From JAHEZL01 sp964406465 (GTDB lineage: Bacteria; Bacteroidota; Bacteroidia; Flavobacteriales_C; GCA-002722245), in the NCBI GenBank assembly GCA_964406465.1, contig CAYORT010000002.1:62001-126000 (forward strand): 64,000 nucleotides of DNA. The letters run 5' to 3'. The notes beneath the pieces were generated by a model, which was given only the letters and a program-made list of their open reading frames with translations, was not told the origin of the DNA and made no database searches. The translations under genes were made by a program, and so were the position numbers. Of the stretch, positions 53,094-62,404 are shown in pieces; position 1 is the stretch's first letter, and every line of letters begins with the position of its first letter.

Positions 53094-54305
53094 ATGAAAA
53101 TCGCAATAATAGGTGCTGGAGCTGCCGGGTATTTCGCCGCCATTTCATGCAAGAATCATTTTCCTGAAGCACAAGTTTCCATTCTCGAAAAATCAAATAA
53201 AGTACTCTCAAAAGTGAAAATTTCTGGCGGAGGAAGATGTAATGTCACTCATGCCTGTTTTAGCATATCTGAACTTTCAAAATTCTACCCTCGAGGAGAA
53301 AAACATCTAAAAAAATCGTTTGGTATTTTCAATACAAACCATACTGTTGCTTGGTTTAAAGCCAGAGGAGTGGAATTGAAAACAGAAGCCGACAACAGGA
53401 TGTTTCCCATCACCGACAACTCTCAAACCATCATCGATTGCCTTACCCTTGAAGCAGAAAAACTAAACATAGACGTTCGTCTTGGTTTTGGTGTAGATGA
53501 GCTATTAAAGACGCCGAATGGATTCGAAATAACTAGCAATAAAGAATTATTTTATTTCGATAAAATAATTGTTGCAACGGGTGGAAACCCAAAATTAGAA
53601 GGGTTTAGTTGGTTATCTTCATTTAATCATGAAATCATTCCCCCTTTTCCATCGCTATTTACCTTCAACATGCCTTCTGAAAAAACGGAAGCATTAATGG
53701 GAGTAGTTACCCCCAATACAATTGTTAGAATACAAGGCACAAACCTTCAACAACAAGGTCCTTTGCTAATTACACATTGGGGCATGAGTGGTCCTGCGAT
53801 TTTAAAGTTATCGGCATGGGGAGCAAGAATTTTAAGCGATTTAAAATACAATTTCATTTTATTAGTGAATTGGACCGGGCTAGCCAATGAAGAAATAGTG
53901 AGAGAGAAGGTTATGAACGCTAGATTGGAGAGCGCTAAAAAGAAAATCATCAACGCCAATCCTTTCGATTTAACAGCCCGAATGTGGGAGTATTTGCTAA
54001 ATAGAGTGGAAATTAATCACGATATCATTTGGAGTGAATTACCCAAAAAAGAGCAAAACCGCCTCATCAACACTCTTTTTAACGACGCTTATAAAGTTGA
54101 AGGAAAAACCACATTTAAGGAAGAGTTCGTTACTTGCGGTGGTATTTCCCTTGCTGAAGTAAATATGAACACCATGGAAAGCAGAAAACAAGAAGGGTTA
54201 TTCTTTGCTGGCGAGGTACTAGATATTGATGGTGTAACGGGTGGATTTAACTTTCAAGCAGCCTGGACTACCGGATTTATAGCAGGTAAATTGGGAAAGG
54301 GATAA
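53094..54305 (+). CDS. HI0933-type FAD-dependent oxidoreductase
   Basis: A 403-residue flavoprotein: Rossmann start MKIAIIGAGAAGYFAAISCK (GAGAAG), then the family-specific SGGGRCNVTHACF. The insertion domain lies around 190-330, and the closing FAD motif is FFAGEVLDIDGVTGGFNFQA. Substrate of this family is not established. It is monocistronic, divergent from csp, and not linked to its neighbour. Confidence 0.93.
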   Translation: MKIAIIGAGAAGYFAAISCKNHFPEAQVSILEKSNKVLSKVKISGGGRCNVTHACFSISELSKFYPRGEKHLKKSFGIFNTNHTVAWFKARGVELKTEADNRMFPITDNSQTIIDCLTLEAEKLNIDVRLGFGVDELLKTPNGFEITSNKELFYFDKIIVATGGNPKLEGFSWLSSFNHEIIPPFPSLFTFNMPSEKTEALMGVVTPNTIVRIQGTNLQQQGPLLITHWGMSGPAILKLSAWGARILSDLKYNFILLVNWTGLANEEIVREKVMNARLESAKKKIINANPFDLTARMWEYLLNRVEINHDIIWSELPKKEQNRLINTLFNDAYKVEGKTTFKEEFVTCGGISLAEVNMNTMESRKQEGLFFAGEVLDIDGVTGGFNFQAAWTTGFIAGKLGKG

Positions 54306-54449
54306 ATCTCAACTCCTATATAGGACTAGATCGACCAATTATTGATTTTCAACTATTGAATTAGAATTGTTTACAATAAATACAAATCAATTTGAATTGA
54401 GGCTTCACAACGTAAATGTTTTTTAGATTTATCTTTATAAAGTACTTCA

Positions 54450-55049
54450 ATGAAATCTACATTAATACTTATATTTCTTTCGATTACTTCTCTTTTCTTG
54501 AGCGCTCAAGACACCTTGTCGGGAGGACAGCTGAGCTTAGGAGGCAGGAGCACCTTAAGCTTATTCGACTCAGATGGATGGGGCCTTGGAACGGGCGGGC
54601 AATTTAGGATTCAATTAAGCAGCAGAGCAAATACCGATTGGTTTGCCGACTACATCAGCATTAATGTTCAAGATAAAATTCGCAGCGAATATTATCATAT
54701 CGGATGGTCGGTGCTATTTTACCCAATTAAAAATACGCGAAATATTCAACCCTATGTTTTGGCCGGACATTGTTTTGATTACAATAAAAAAACAATACTA
54801 ACCTCTAACACTTCACTCAATCGCTGGGGATCGGCAGTACAAGGAGGATTAGGCACTCACATTCATTTAAGCAAGCGCTTCGATATTTCTCTCACATGCC
54901 AGTATATGATTCACCTCACAGCAGAACTCGAATCAGTGATCAACGGAAGCAATGTTTCTATTGTGAAAGGAAACACCAATACCTTTGAAGGCCATATGCT
55001 AAGCACTTTAAGTGTAAACTATAAATTATTTCATTTATGGGGAAAATAA
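54450..55049 (+). CDS. Outer-membrane beta-barrel protein, unknown function
   Basis: A 199-residue protein with a signal peptide (MKSTLILIFLSITSLFLSAQ). The mature part has alternating strands and repeated aromatic ends (GTGGQFRIQLSSR, IGWSVLFYPI, QPYVLAGHCF, VNYKLFHLW), typical of an eight-stranded barrel. No named family recognised. It overlaps the next gene by 13 bases, indicating coupled translation. Confidence 0.7.
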   Translation: MKSTLILIFLSITSLFLSAQDTLSGGQLSLGGRSTLSLFDSDGWGLGTGGQFRIQLSSRANTDWFADYISINVQDKIRSEYYHIGWSVLFYPIKNTRNIQPYVLAGHCFDYNKKTILTSNTSLNRWGSAVQGGLGTHIHLSKRFDISLTCQYMIHLTAELESVINGSNVSIVKGNTNTFEGHMLSTLSVNYKLFHLWGK

Positions 55050-55606
55050 AACTTTGCATCGTGGCTGTCATTTTATCGAGTTGCTGTTTGGCTCAAAGTG
55101 ACATAGTAAGAACCGGACTCCTGCGCGCTCAACTCACTTACAGTCCGGGAATTATCCTAGAAAGCAACACCTCTCACTACTATTTGCATGGCAACCTTGA
55201 AGGATATGTTAGCAACAAAATTTCAATTGCTGGTGAAGGATATTACTACTTAACCAATGGAGGAATAAATACCGGAAATTTATCTTACAATCATTCTGGA
55301 TTTTTTGGGGCTTCGTACCATTTTGGAAAGAAGATGAATGACTTTTATATTGGTCTTCAACCTGGAATTAGTGTATCAAAATTCTCAAATTCATCAAGTG
55401 GAATTGTGATTCCACAACAAGGAATAAACCCTGTGCTATCAACCACCATAGGATACAACCTTTACTTCTTTAAATATTTTCATTTTTTTGTTCAAGGTCG
55501 TTTTATAGTGGGCCAACACAACTACTATCCTACACACTCATTGAATGAATTTCGATTTTCAGCTGGCTTAGGATTCAATGTAAATACCTTGAAAAGTTCG
55601 CTTTAA
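55037..55606 (+). CDS. Outer-membrane beta-barrel protein, unknown function (second)
   Basis: A 189-residue protein with a signal peptide (MGKIKLCIVAVILSSCCLAQ; the two cysteines lie at residues 16-17 but no clear lipobox follows). Barrel strands such as GNLEGYVSNKISIAGEGYYY, FGASYHFGKKM, and terminal FRFSAGLGFNVN are seen. It overlaps the preceding barrel gene and probably forms a functional pair with it. Confidence 0.7.
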   Translation: MGKIKLCIVAVILSSCCLAQSDIVRTGLLRAQLTYSPGIILESNTSHYYLHGNLEGYVSNKISIAGEGYYYLTNGGINTGNLSYNHSGFFGASYHFGKKMNDFYIGLQPGISVSKFSNSSSGIVIPQQGINPVLSTTIGYNLYFFKYFHFFVQGRFIVGQHNYYPTHSLNEFRFSAGLGFNVNTLKSSL

Positions 55607-55635
55607 AACCTATCTTCGAATTCAAATTAATTTTT

Positions 55636-56400
55636 ATGAGAATTATTTCTTGGAATGTTAACGGAATACGCGCTGTAGCAACTAAAGGCTTTGCCAATAT
55701 TGTAAGAGAAATGAATTGCGACATTATTTGTTTGCAAGAAACAAAAGCTCAAGATGACCAAGTGAGAGAAGCTGTTGCCGATCTTGAAGGTTTTCACATC
55801 TACACCAACTCGGCCGAGAAAAAAGGATATTCAAGCACAGCCATTTTTAGTAAAATAAAACCTATTGCCGTTACCAACGACATGGGTATTGCCGAGCACG
55901 ATAAAGAAGGACGTGTAATTGCTGCCGAATTCGAAAAATTCTTTGTAGTAACGGTTTATGTGCCTAACTCTAAAAGCGAATTAGAAAGATTAGATTACCG
56001 TAAACAATGGGATGCTGATTTTTTGAATTACTTAAAATCATTGGAAAAGAAAAAACCAGTGATTGTTTGCGGAGACATGAATGTTGCGCACCAAGCCATA
56101 GATTTAAAACACCCCAAAGCCAACTACAATAAATCGGCTGGCTATACCCAAATAGAAATTGATGGAATGACTAATTTCATCAACGCAGGATTAATCGATA
56201 CTTACCGTCATTTTTATCCAGAAAAAATAGAATATACTTGGTGGAGTTATCGCGCTGGAGCAAGAGCTAAAAATGTGGGCTGGAGAATTGATTATTTTTT
56301 GGTGAGCAGTACGTTTTTGCCACAAGTGAAAGATTCTTTTATTTTGCATCAGGTGATGGGAAGCGATCATTGTCCGGTGGGTATCGATCTAATTTCCTGA
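55636..56400 (+). CDS. xth: Exodeoxyribonuclease III (AP endonuclease)
   Basis: A 254-residue enzyme of base-excision repair that cuts at abasic sites. Active-site segments: ISWNVNGIRA, ICLQETKAQ (catalytic Glu), VYVPNSKSELERLDYR, VCGDMNVAH (Asp and Asn), WWSYRAGARAKNVGWRIDYF and SDHCPVGIDL with the final His. Starts 30 bp after the second barrel gene. Normal length. Confidence 0.96.
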   Translation: MRIISWNVNGIRAVATKGFANIVREMNCDIICLQETKAQDDQVREAVADLEGFHIYTNSAEKKGYSSTAIFSKIKPIAVTNDMGIAEHDKEGRVIAAEFEKFFVVTVYVPNSKSELERLDYRKQWDADFLNYLKSLEKKKPVIVCGDMNVAHQAIDLKHPKANYNKSAGYTQIEIDGMTNFINAGLIDTYRHFYPEKIEYTWWSYRAGARAKNVGWRIDYFLVSSTFLPQVKDSFILHQVMGSDHCPVGIDLIS

Positions 56401-56532
56401 AGTAGTGTGAAACGCTCTCTTTAAATCTTCAATATCATCTGCACAAGAACCTCCTACTTTAGCAAAAAATAAAAAGGCCTGAAACGACACCAGCGCTAGC
56501 ACTTTATTGTTGTATTTTCTTATGTTCTTCAT
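56389..56532 (-). CDS. Possible small protein, 47 residues
   Basis: An ORF starting MKNIRKYNNKVLALVSFQAF and ending AFHTTSGN. It contains one helix-like stretch and KVGGSCADDIEDLKR. It overlaps the end of exonuclease III by 12 bases on the other strand and follows the flavoprotein gene by 55 bp. Codon use is compatible with coding but the length gives little proof. An upstream ATG at 56541 is an alternative start. Confidence 0.3.
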   Translation of the reverse strand: MKNIRKYNNKVLALVSFQAFLFFAKVGGSCADDIEDLKRAFHTTSGN

Positions 56533-56587
56533 ATCAACCATTTGAATGTATGATATGATTAATGAAATAAAAGTTACAAGCTGTAAA

Positions 56588-58144
56588 TTATTTTTTGATT
56601 TTCTCGGCAATCTTATCGGCGCATTTTTGTCCGTCTATCGCTGCCGACATTATGCCTCCTGCGTACCCAGCACCCTCGGCACAAGGATACAATCCCTTAA
56701 TTTGGATATGCTCTAAAGTTTCTTTGTCACGCGGAATTCTCACTGGAGAAGATGTTCTTGATTCAACTGCATGCAAAACAGCATCATTTGTTAAATAACC
56801 TCTCATCTTATTACCAAAAGCTTTTAAGCCTTCTTGCAATGATCTCCATACAGCAGGGGGCAAAACTTCTCGCAAATCTACCGACGTAATACCCGGCTGA
56901 TAAGAAGTAATTGGTAATTGAGAAGATGTTTTATTTTGAATAAAATCTACCATTCTTTGAGCAGGAGCTGCTTGCGACTTACCTCCCATAATGAAAGCCT
57001 TTTCTTCAACAGCTTGCTGATAATACATACCCGCTAACTCGCCATGTTTTTTAAAATCGAAATCACTTTTTTCTAAAGCCACCACGATTCCTGAATTTGC
57101 ATAGGGATTGTTTCTTTTTGACGGAGACCAGCCATTGGTAACCACTTGATTGGGAGCTGTGGCACATGGCGCAATAATTCCACCCGGACACATACAAAAA
57201 GAATATACTGGTTTAATATTGGTTTGATGCACCAAACTGTAAGAAGCGGCAGGCAAAAAATCTCCCCTATTGTCACAATGGTATTGCACACTATCTATAA
57301 GGCTTTGCGGGTGTTCAATCCTTATTCCTAATGCAAAAGGCTTAGCCTCAATAGCAATATTTTTTCTATACAATAATTCAAAGATGTCTCTGGCCGAATG
57401 GCCTGTAGCTAAAATCAAATTAGAGGTAGCTAAAGTCTTTGAACCATTGATTACAACTGCTTTCACTTCATTGTTCTCTACAACAATATCTGTTAATTTC
57501 GATTCAAACAACACCTCACCTCCACATGCAATAATGTAATTGCGAATAGCCTCAATAATTTTAGGCAATTTATTGGTACCAATATGCGGATGTGCATCAA
57601 CTAAGATTTCTTCTGAAGCCCCAAATCGAACTAAAGTTTCAAGCACCTCATTTACGTCGCCTCTTTTATTAGAACGTGTAAATAACTTGCCATCAGAGAA
57701 AGTACCGGCACCACCTTCACCAAAACAATAATTTGATTCGGGATTTACAATATGTTTTTGATTAATTGCCGCCAAATCCCTTCTTCTCTCACGCACAGCC
57801 TTACCTCTCTCGAGAACTATTGGTTTAATATCATTTTTTATGAGTTGCAATGCAGCAAAAAGTCCGGCCGGCCCAGCGCCAACAACTACCGCTTCACGAT
57901 TAGAATTCAACTTCTTAACGATTGGCGCCCCAAATCCTAAACTCGGCATGGGCTCGTCGATAAACACTTCTAAACGCAGTTGATACACTACATTTCTTTT
58001 TCGAGCATCAATTGAACGTTTCAAAACTCTTGTTTGCACAAGCGAATCGAACTTGATATTCAATTCATTTCTTGCTATTTCGGCATGATAACTTGCATCG
58101 TTCACCTCCTCTGGAGCAACACGTATGTCGATAACCTGAATCAA
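56588..58144 (-). CDS. FAD-dependent dehydrogenase (YhfI/COG2509-like)
   Basis: A 518-residue protein. An N-terminal ~80-residue unit (ELNIKFDSLVQTRVLKRSID) precedes a Rossmann flavin site VVVGAGPAGLFAALQLIKND, then GEGGAGTFSDGKLFTRSNKR and ILATGHSARDIFELL. The cysteine-bearing YSFCMCPGGIIAPCATAPNQ and C-terminal YPCAEGAGYAGGIMSAAIDG match the uncharacterised NAD(FAD)-utilising dehydrogenases. Reaction unknown. It is followed by porT upstream on the same strand with 3 bp between them. Confidence 0.9.
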   Translation of the reverse strand: MIQVIDIRVAPEEVNDASYHAEIARNELNIKFDSLVQTRVLKRSIDARKRNVVYQLRLEVFIDEPMPSLGFGAPIVKKLNSNREAVVVGAGPAGLFAALQLIKNDIKPIVLERGKAVRERRRDLAAINQKHIVNPESNYCFGEGGAGTFSDGKLFTRSNKRGDVNEVLETLVRFGASEEILVDAHPHIGTNKLPKIIEAIRNYIIACGGEVLFESKLTDIVVENNEVKAVVINGSKTLATSNLILATGHSARDIFELLYRKNIAIEAKPFALGIRIEHPQSLIDSVQYHCDNRGDFLPAASYSLVHQTNIKPVYSFCMCPGGIIAPCATAPNQVVTNGWSPSKRNNPYANSGIVVALEKSDFDFKKHGELAGMYYQQAVEEKAFIMGGKSQAAPAQRMVDFIQNKTSSQLPITSYQPGITSVDLREVLPPAVWRSLQEGLKAFGNKMRGYLTNDAVLHAVESRTSSPVRIPRDKETLEHIQIKGLYPCAEGAGYAGGIMSAAIDGQKCADKIAEKIKK

Positions 58145-58147
58145 AGT

Positions 58148-58855
58148 TTAGCCTTCAAAAGTTAATGCTACCACAAAAGATCTCGCCTTAATTTGATCTA
58201 TCAAAGTTGTATAGGCAGTTCCATCTTGAATAAGAAGATTGTTGAGGCCGTAATTAAAGATAATTTGAGGGGAAAATTTGAAATACTCAAGATACAAATC
58301 AATACCAAACCCCACATGAGCCGATAACTCCCAAGGATTCAAACGCACTACTTTAGTGTTTTTTGCATCAACTTTTTTTAATGAAGCCATATCGAAAGCT
58401 GGCTTAAAACCACCCATTAAATAAAATCGGCCATTGTTCACTCTTTCAGATTTATATTTAATTGAAATTGGAAAATCAAGATAAGTCGACTCCACCACTC
58501 TTTTTTGATTTTCTAATACGTTGTTTTTCACTTTTACAGAATATTCAAAGTCTCGCTGACCAAAAACCAGTGCTGGCACAAACCTTAAATCAAATCCATC
58601 TCCAAGATGAACATCGGTCACAATTCCTAAATTAAATCCATACTGGCCGCGAACCAAGGCAGAATAAACTGTATCACTTTGTAAAAGGGTCGATTTGTAT
58701 TTTACATCAACTCCCAAATTATTTACCCCGAGGTAAAAACCAAAATGCATCACTTTGGTACTCTCAAATCCAGGCAAATTTTTAATACGCTGCTTTTGCG
58801 AAAAGCCAATCTGTGCTAAGAGGATAAAGACGATATAGAATGCGATTTTTTTCAA
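58148..58855 (-). CDS. porT: T9SS outer-membrane protein PorT
   Basis: A 235-residue protein with a signal peptide (to about FSQ, residue 19). It then starts NLPGFESTKVMHFGFYLGVN, a strong PorT signature. A beta-barrel pattern follows with GQYGFNLGIVTDVHLGDGFD, TYLDFPISIKYKSE, and a terminal ARSFVVALTFEG. PorT is part of the type IX secretion machinery of Bacteroidota. The ubiE-porT order seen here is the usual one in this phylum. One base separates them. Confidence 0.9.
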   Translation of the reverse strand: MKKIAFYIVFILLAQIGFSQKQRIKNLPGFESTKVMHFGFYLGVNNLGVDVKYKSTLLQSDTVYSALVRGQYGFNLGIVTDVHLGDGFDLRFVPALVFGQRDFEYSVKVKNNVLENQKRVVESTYLDFPISIKYKSERVNNGRFYLMGGFKPAFDMASLKKVDAKNTKVVRLNPWELSAHVGFGIDLYLEYFKFSPQIIFNYGLNNLLIQDGTAYTTLIDQIKARSFVVALTFEG

Positions 58856-59584
58856 CTATTTTTTAGCGTGATAAATGGTTGCAATACCAAACGAAACTTT
58901 GTGAATTTTTATTTCCTTAAAGCCAACTTCGCGAAGAATTTGCGCAAAATTCTCACCATCAGGAAAGGCTTGTACAGATTCGGGAAGATAAGTGTATGCG
59001 CTTGCATCTTTCGACACCATTCGGCCGATTAGGGGCAATATTCTTTTAAAATAAAAATTGTACAATTGCTTAATTGGAAAAGCCGTTGGCTTTGAAAACT
59101 CTAATACAGCAACCTGACCATTAGTCTTAAGCACACGATTCATCTCTGATAAGCCTTGCTTAAGATTCTCAAAATTTCTTACTCCAAAAGCTACTGTAAT
59201 TGCATCGAACGTATTGGTTTCAAAAGGCAAATTCTCACTATCGGCAACACGCAATTCTATTTTACCTTCTAACTTCTTGCTTTTTATTTTTTCAATTCCT
59301 ACCTCTACCATCCCTTTCGAAATATCTACTCCTATAATTTTGTCGGGATTCAATTTTAAACACTCAATGGCAAAGTCACCGGTTCCGGTTGCTATATCTA
59401 AAAGTAATTTCGGATTATCTTTTTTGAGCAATCTCACAGCCTTCTTTCTCCACAAGACGTCTATCCCCATCGACAAAACATGATTCAACAAATCATATTT
59501 TGGGGCAATATTATTAAACATAGTAGCCACTTGCTCCTTTTTTGAGCCAGTTTCGCTGTAGGGTTTTACAATAGGATCAGACAT
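58856..59584 (-). CDS. ubiE: Demethylmenaquinone methyltransferase
   Basis: 242 residues from ATG 59584 (MSDPIVKPYSETGSKKEQVA). SAM-binding motif LLDIATGTGDFAIE, post-I GVDISKGMVEVG, and the family-specific FNNIAPKYDLLNHVLSMGID and ITVAFGVRNFENLKQGLSEM are clear. It methylates demethylmenaquinone in the final step of menaquinone synthesis. It is transcribed directly into porT. An upstream in-frame ATG at 59614 is less likely. Confidence 0.97.
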   Translation of the reverse strand: MSDPIVKPYSETGSKKEQVATMFNNIAPKYDLLNHVLSMGIDVLWRKKAVRLLKKDNPKLLLDIATGTGDFAIECLKLNPDKIIGVDISKGMVEVGIEKIKSKKLEGKIELRVADSENLPFETNTFDAITVAFGVRNFENLKQGLSEMNRVLKTNGQVAVLEFSKPTAFPIKQLYNFYFKRILPLIGRMVSKDASAYTYLPESVQAFPDGENFAQILREVGFKEIKIHKVSFGIATIYHAKK

Positions 59585-59644
59585 GGTGTAAAAATAATAC
59601 TTAAGCTCGAACAATGAACTTTAAAGTTCAAACATTTTAAAATA

Positions 59645-59676
59645 AAAAGCCCTTCGTTGTTATGCGAAGGGCTTTT
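59645..59676 (-). terminator. Terminator after the FucP-like transporter
   Basis: AAAAGCCCTTCG (59645-59656) and CGAAGGGCTTTT (59665-59676) form a perfect stem with an 8-base loop. It follows the fucP-like stop by 20 bp on the minus strand and has T-rich sequence after the stem. Confidence 0.85.
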
Positions 59677-59695
59677 ATTCTATTTACAATAGCAA

Positions 59696-61120
59696 TTATT
59701 GAAATTGCTCAAGTTCTTTAGCATCAGCATCAGAGATCTTGTGACCTTTTCTACCGTAGTAGATCAAGTAACCGTAGCAAATCAAAGCAAGCGCAAAACT
59801 TAGTTTGAATCCAACCCCCTTGAATCCGAACAATAAGATGGCGTTTTTAGCCTCATCAACACCAATTTTGTATCCTGTTGCTAAGAAAGCCAACACGAAA
59901 GGAATTACTGCACCACCTACAACCATGGTAATCATGATACCAGAACCTGACGCTGTTTTAGTACCCAATTTATTAATACCAAGTGGGAAAATAGATGGCC
60001 ACATAACAGAGTTGAACAAACCAACCAACATCAATAAAACAGCTGAAATTGGAACTACGATATCTTTAAAGTGAATACCGTATTCTTGAGTAACACAGTC
60101 TCTACCCATTTCTAAAACAGGAACAGTAACCTTGTGCTCCATGAAAATACCAACCATGCTTAAAGCTACCAGCATGAAAGCGATAGAAGCAACAATCACA
60201 AGTAATTTCTCTGCTTTCAATTTTTGAGCAATAAAACTACCTACAAATCGACCAATCATAGCACTACCCCAGTAGTAGGCAAGAAAACTTGCTCCTAATT
60301 TCTCTGGAATATTACCCATTTCTTCTGTTTGAAGATACAGAATCAATAAACTTCCAATTGCTACCTCAGCTCCAACGTAGTAGAAAATAGAATAAGCACC
60401 TTTTCTAAGATGGCTATATTTTAATACGCTAAAGTCGAACTTACTAGCTTCACCTTCCATTTTCAATTTAGGAAGTTTCACCATTAACAATACGATTGCG
60501 ATTGCAAAAGTAACGAGTGATAAAGCGATATATGGAGCTCTAACAGCATCAACTTTTTCAGTTGTTGTGGTTAAACACTCATTTAAGATTAAAGACCCAC
60601 CAATGATTGGTCCGATAAAAGTTGCAAAAGAGTTCAATGAACCACCAAGATTCATTCTACTTGCGGCAGTTTCTGGAGAACCTAAAGCTGTAATGTATGG
60701 GTTAAGAGCTACCTGTAATAAAGTTAAACCAGAAGCCACAACGAACAAAGCAAATAGGAAAAACGAGAATGACACCATACTTGCAGCAGGCAAGAACAAC
60801 AACAAACCACTAGCCATTACACAAAGTGCAACTGCCAATCCTTTTTTATAACCAATTTTGGCAATTATCATCCCTGAAGGGATCGACATAACGAAGTAAG
60901 CTACAAAGAAGCAAAACTGAATCATCATCAGTTTTCCGTTATCAGCATCGGTAAATTTAAATACCGATTTTAAACTTGGAATCAAAACGTCATTCATAAC
61001 GGTGATAAAACCAATCATGAAATACAAACAAAACATTAAAATAAGTGGAACGCGATAGTTCTGACCTGGTTCTAAAGGTGATTGGAAATTTGAGCCGGAG
61101 CCTCCTCCTACTGATGCCAT
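59696..61120 (-). CDS. FucP-like MFS sugar transporter
   Basis: A 474-residue protein with twelve membrane helices. It resembles the FucP (L-fucose:H+ symporter) and glucose/galactose branch of MFS: YRVPLILMFCLYFMIGFITV, NDVLIPSLKSVFKF, FFVAYFVMSIPSGMIIAKIG, then NPYITALGSPETAASRMNL, an FucP-type signature. The insert around residues 345-375 is unusual. No sugar catabolic gene is adjacent, so the substrate (hexose or deoxyhexose) is not determined. Monocistronic with its own terminator. Confidence 0.9.
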   Translation of the reverse strand: MASVGGGSGSNFQSPLEPGQNYRVPLILMFCLYFMIGFITVMNDVLIPSLKSVFKFTDADNGKLMMIQFCFFVAYFVMSIPSGMIIAKIGYKKGLAVALCVMASGLLLFLPAASMVSFSFFLFALFVVASGLTLLQVALNPYITALGSPETAASRMNLGGSLNSFATFIGPIIGGSLILNECLTTTTEKVDAVRAPYIALSLVTFAIAIVLLMVKLPKLKMEGEASKFDFSVLKYSHLRKGAYSIFYYVGAEVAIGSLLILYLQTEEMGNIPEKLGASFLAYYWGSAMIGRFVGSFIAQKLKAEKLLVIVASIAFMLVALSMVGIFMEHKVTVPVLEMGRDCVTQEYGIHFKDIVVPISAVLLMLVGLFNSVMWPSIFPLGINKLGTKTASGSGIMITMVVGGAVIPFVLAFLATGYKIGVDEAKNAILLFGFKGVGFKLSFALALICYGYLIYYGRKGHKISDADAKELEQFQ

Positions 61121-61236
61121 AAATTATAGTTTTAAATTAATATTCACTTTTAAGCCGTGTGAAGATAAAAGAAAATCTTAAAAATCTTAAAATGAAGTTT
61201 AGGATAGGAAACGATTTTCTCCACATCTTATAAACA

Positions 61237-61268
61237 AAAAACCCTTCGTCTTTCAACGAAGGGTTTTT
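61237..61268 (-). terminator. Terminator after the T9SS cargo gene
   Basis: AAAAACCCTTCGT (61237-61249) and ACGAAGGGTTTTT (61256-61268) form a perfect 13-base stem with a 6-base loop. It lies 20 bp past the cargo gene's stop on the minus strand and closely resembles the stem at 59.6 kb (CCCTTCG). Confidence 0.85.
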
Positions 61269-61288
61269 ATATATTATTCTACAGTGAA

Positions 61289-62161
61289 TTATTTCACCAT
61301 GAATTTCTCAGTAGTTTGTCCGCTTGCGCTAGAAACTGTAACGAAATACAATCCTTGTGCGAAGTTAGAAACATCGTAAGATTTAGAAACTGAACCAGCA
61401 GCAACTTGCTCAGAAACCATTACTCTACCAGTGATATCAGTCAAAGTAACTGTAGCAGCTTCTTGAGCTGTAAATTTCAAGTTAACTTCGCTTGTAGCTG
61501 GTGAAGGGAAAACTGTGAAGTTAGAAACGTTAGAAACTTCGTTAACACCAATACCATAAGCACCTAACTTAATAGATTCAATAGTAATTGTACCAGTGAA
61601 ATGAACATCGTTTGCAGCAGCATCTCTCATTTCAAATGCTAATGAACCGATATTTGTCAAATCGATTGTTCCACCTGAAGAAGTATTCAAAATACCTGTT
61701 AATTCAAAATCTTGATAAGAAGTAGTCAAGTTCATTTTTAAGAATGAATTACTAAATTTTGAATAATCCCAAGATGCTGAATTTCCTTCTTGAATATAAA
61801 CAGTTACAGTAGTTGCTGCAGAAGCTTTAGCTCTAATTTTCAATTTGTTGTGACCAACACCTGAGATATCTACTCTACCTTTAGCTAATTCATTAGCACA
61901 GTTAGTAACTGTATTGTCAGTTAATGGATAATACCATGGACCTGAAGCCCCAGCGTTATCAGTAACCGTAAATTGCAATGTGTTGTTAGTGTAAGCAGCT
62001 GCAGTAATATCATCACCTGTATTACCTTGAACGTTCCCTGGTACCAACCAAGCTGCATGGCAAGGCGTATTAGTGTAATCTTCAGAAACTAAAGTTGGAT
62101 ACTGCGCCATTGCCATTGTTGACAAAGCAAGAGACGATACTAAAAGTAAATTTTTCTTCAT
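61289..62161 (-). CDS. Secreted protein with type IX sorting domain
   Basis: A 290-residue protein with a signal peptide (MKKNLLLVSSLALSTMAMAQ). Residues about 22-205 form a single beta-sandwich, possibly carbohydrate-binding (NKLKIRAKASAATTVTVYIQ, SWDYSKFSNSFLKMNLTTSY). Residues about 215-290 are a T9SS type A C-terminal domain (NFTVFPSPATSEVNLKFTAQ, then VSNFAQGLYFVTVSSASGQT and EKFMVK). So it should cross the outer membrane by T9SS and be attached to or released from the surface. GC is slightly higher and codon use more biased than its neighbours, which suggests high expression. Confidence 0.9.
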   Translation of the reverse strand: MKKNLLLVSSLALSTMAMAQYPTLVSEDYTNTPCHAAWLVPGNVQGNTGDDITAAAYTNNTLQFTVTDNAGASGPWYYPLTDNTVTNCANELAKGRVDISGVGHNKLKIRAKASAATTVTVYIQEGNSASWDYSKFSNSFLKMNLTTSYQDFELTGILNTSSGGTIDLTNIGSLAFEMRDAAANDVHFTGTITIESIKLGAYGIGVNEVSNVSNFTVFPSPATSEVNLKFTAQEAATVTLTDITGRVMVSEQVAAGSVSKSYDVSNFAQGLYFVTVSSASGQTTEKFMVK

Positions 62162-62364
62162 TGTTATTAAATTATAGTTATTAAAAAAATTGTTTCGTGA
62201 GGTAAATTAAAGGATAATCTTTCGAATGGACAAAAAAAATTTTAAACAAGACTTCAAACAATACTAGAACACTGCATTCATTGTAATAGATATTGTTTTT
62301 GCAAATTATGCAACAACGCTTTTCAGTTTATTGATATTCAATAATCAGATTCTATTCTTTGATT

Positions 62365-62372
62365 TAATTTTG
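62365..62372 (+). promoter_or_regulatory. -7 promoter box before the GNVGIGT protein
   Basis: TAATTTTG fits TAnnTTTG exactly, 33 bp before the ATG at 62405. No -33 TTG lies at the preferred distance. Confidence 0.4.
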
Positions 62373-62404
62373 CAGCACTAAATAACTAACTAATTTTTAT
62401 CACA

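Noticed and set aside
59696..61120. Naming the transporter fucP and calling a fucose operon
   Set aside because: No fucose isomerase, kinase or aldolase is near; family members also take other sugars.
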